Assembly: GCA_944548615.1 (NCBI GenBank)
Contig: OX155951.1
Location: 21,312,648 to 21,376,647 of the forward strand
Source of the DNA: Micropterix aruncella
Lineage: Eukaryota; Arthropoda; Insecta; Lepidoptera; Micropterigidae
Length of the DNA stretch: 64,000 bases
Direction: 5' to 3'
Of this stretch, positions 61,034-64,000 are shown piece by piece. Each line of letters opens with the position of its first letter. Position 1 is the first letter of the stretch. The position numbers were made by a program, and so were the translations under genes. The notes under the pieces were generated by a model. That model made no database searches. It was not told the DNA's origin and was given only the letters and a program-made list of their open reading frames with translations.

Positions 61034-61430
61034 GTTTTTCCTACACGTCGAAGTCAGGGGCAGTACGCAGGTTTTTTCGGGGAGGGGGGAGGGGTGTGGA
61101 ATCTGGCCTGCCTAGACTAGTGCTCAAATCGCGGAACTGAAAGACGCGATTGAAAGACTCATTTAATGTGGTGCCGAATGTGAAAGTCTCGTTTGAAAGA
61201 ATGCGTCTTCTAGATAAAGAACAATGGAACGTTGTTAATTTCGAAGAGTCAAAGGAAAATTGTTTATATAAGTAATTGTTTATAATTAAGGGATATGAAA
61301 CAGATGTTTTTTCCATTAATGACTTCAACAGCCATTCTTCACAGTACCTAGGGTATCTTGCGTCTTCGGCAAGGAGATAAATCGGCACATCTGGATATAC
61401 GCCATATCGACATAATATAGAGGTAATTTA
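61034..61430. other. Stretch open on both strands, possibly an old coding fragment
   Basis: The minus strand is open for 115 codons (61041-61388). The plus strand has a shorter, more protein-like frame ending at about 61279 (RLKDSFNVVPNVKVSFERMR then LLDKEQWNVVNFEESKEN). Neither matches a family I know. A decayed transposon or processed gene piece is possible. Confidence 0.25.
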
Positions 61431-61431
61431 T

Positions 61432-62103
61432 GGGAGCTAATGGGCCCTTGCTGAGTTGACCAAGAAGACCCATTCTGTTCAGGGTTGGTCACACTCACGG
61501 GTCAACACCCATCCGGTGGCTTCCACGCATGAAGTGCGAGCCCGGGCAGGACTCTGGCCTTAGGGCTAGTTTCCTCTAGGAATCAACCTTCTGGCGCTCC
61601 TGGACGCTCTGCGTACCGTGCGACGTAAGCCAATTGATTGTGCACTCTGACTAACAGTCGGGGGAGTCTGGAAGCAGTACTGTTTCCTATAGAGCGGGGG
61701 TGGTTGCGGACCTTACGGCGACTGCTCTTGAATCGACCAACGGCTACCTGATCCTGGGTAAACAGCCGGGCAAAGGATGCCCGCGGTCCGTGATAGATTA
61801 GATATACACCGTTTCACCGCTTCGTAAGGGAGAGGACCGCGCAAGCGACCTCGAACTCGTAACCAATCAAGAGACTGGAGTAATTTGTTCGCATTTAGAA
61901 GTAAGGGCGTGATTGTAAGCCCGCTGGGTAACACTCCTGGCTATCTCGCGGTTAAGGCGTTGGTCTCTTACGGGCATGTGGCGGAGCTTGACGGTGGACT
62001 GTTTTTGTCCAAGTCCTCTGCGCTCACTTCAGGGAGACAGAACGACTAATCGTTAAAACTTCCTGAGGTGACGGGCTCACCCGTTGCAGTTGACAACTCT
62101 AGT
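61432..62103 (-). mobile_element. 670-bp repeat family, copy H
   Basis: Full-length 672-bp copy on the minus strand, with an exact 14-bp duplication TAGAGGTAATTTAT at 61418-61431 and 62104-62117. The 5' end is ACTAGAGTTGTCAACTGCAAC and the 3' end is GGGCCCATTAGCTCCC, immediately followed by the duplication with no added tail. This copy defines the family ends best. Confidence 0.92.
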
Positions 62104-62117
62104 TAGAGGTAATTTAT

Positions 62118-62628
62118 CTACTATAGTCAAGCTTTCTTGTGCCACAGCAGAACAGATAATCTTTCATAATTTTATATTGTGATATCATAGTCACTAGTCA
62201 TCGGTTGGTAATGTAATGTCATGACACGATACGATAGAAAAGAAAATGCATACAATTTTACAGATGTTTGAAATAATGCAAATTTGGCCAGTCCTATTTG
62301 CGCATCCCCCCCTAAATAGGTATTTTTGCGGGGGTAAAAGGGGGGGGGGGGGAGATATAGGTCTGCAGTCAATAATTTTGATTTTTAATCTATTTAAAAG
62401 ACGAACACCCGATTTTTAAAGAATGCCTTTATTATTAAAGTTTTTAAATAATACGAAAAACAAATAGCTGGAAGTTTCTTTAAGCCAGAAAGTTTATTTA
62501 TTTGGAAGGTCCTTCCTCGTTAGAACGTCTTCTTGAGTCTTTCTACATACATATTGACAAGCCTGTTGCTTCTATTGAGTTTTGCTTTTGTTGATTTTAA
62601 TGCCAGTTGCAACCGACGTTCTTTTTAG
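62118..62628. other. Unassigned DNA with a G homopolymer
   Basis: A run of 13 G lies at about 62340-62352. Otherwise nothing is recognised, except the acceptor leading into the next feature. Confidence 0.4.
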
Positions 62629-62735
62629 CTGAAATGGTCGGAGACAGTCTCATTGACCACCTCGATACATACGTCCCGATGAACAGAAAGCAGGACGAGT
62701 CCTACGAGACTCTAAGTACGAGACTATCTAAGCAG
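62629..62735 (+). CDS. Candidate internal coding exon of an unknown gene
   Basis: A 107-nt open stretch has a pyrimidine-rich acceptor (GTTCTTTTTAG, ending at 62628) and a good donor (AAGCAG|GTACTG, after 62735). The upstream intron would be phase 1 and the downstream phase 0. The peptide begins EMVGDSLIDHLDTYVPMN and ends RKQDESYETLSTRLSKQ, hydrophilic and mixed in charge, without low complexity. Third codon positions are GC-rich in a region that is otherwise AT-rich, as expected for a moth coding exon. Both neighbouring exons would lie outside the recognisable sequence or beyond the right edge. I cannot name the protein. Confidence 0.5.

Positions 62736-64000
<1,265 letters not shown>

Overview
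The window reads as gene-poor, AT-rich nuclear DNA from an insect, most likely a moth or butterfly (Lepidoptera). The evidence is a eukaryotic tRNA-Pro gene, a short Helitron with the TCCTACTAATATTATAA / CTAG ends common in Lepidoptera, several mariner lineages, a Buster-type hAT transposon, CR1/Jockey-type and R1/I-type LINE fragments, and many MITEs. No complete protein-coding host gene is visible. No operon, CRISPR array, rRNA or prokaryotic gene structure is present. The species cannot be named from this sequence.

Layout. 1-8.4 kb: mostly unassigned AT-rich DNA with a GC-rich island (1.63-1.96 kb) and a 285-bp tandem duplication (4.3-4.9 kb). 8.4-22.2 kb: dense old repeats, namely three mariner/Tc1 relics, copies A, B, C and D of a dispersed ~670-bp family, two MITEs of a 370-bp ACACGACTGCC family (one with another transposon nested in it), a minisatellite-bearing Helentron-like element, a hAT-type MITE, a TTAA-flanked MITE and a 0.77-kb long-inverted-repeat element. 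22.5-24.8 kb: a full-length but inactivated Buster-type hAT transposon with an exact 8-bp target duplication. 25-36.6 kb: an R1/I-type LINE tail with an exact 13-bp duplication and A-tail, a pogo-like MITE, more copies of the 670-bp family, a hAT-like non-autonomous element and a TTAA-flanked inverted-repeat element. 36.74-36.81 kb: tRNA-Pro(AGG), the only confident host gene. 37.9-40.7 kb: a mariner transposase cut in two by a 5'-truncated CR1/Jockey-type LINE. 42.9-52.2 kb: copy G, a Helitron, a TA-flanked MITE, a second Helentron-like element with a four-unit 121-bp array, and a second LINE 3' end. 52.2-53.1 kb and the right edge hold long (TA)n tracts. 53-64 kb: sparse, with two candidate host exons (minus strand 55.8-56.0 kb with a poly(A) signal; plus strand 62.63-62.74 kb with canonical splice sites), a 1-kb inverted-repeat element, an exact 97-bp tandem duplication and copy H of the 670-bp family.

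The genes do not form a pathway. The main biology is a record of transposition: insertions inside insertions, target duplications that are still intact, and several non-autonomous families whose autonomous partners are not in the window. The most unusual item is the ~670-bp family (at least seven copies plus fragments). It makes 9-14-bp target duplications and has 5'-truncated members, which point to target-primed reverse transcription, yet it has no poly(A) tail and no conserved reading frame.
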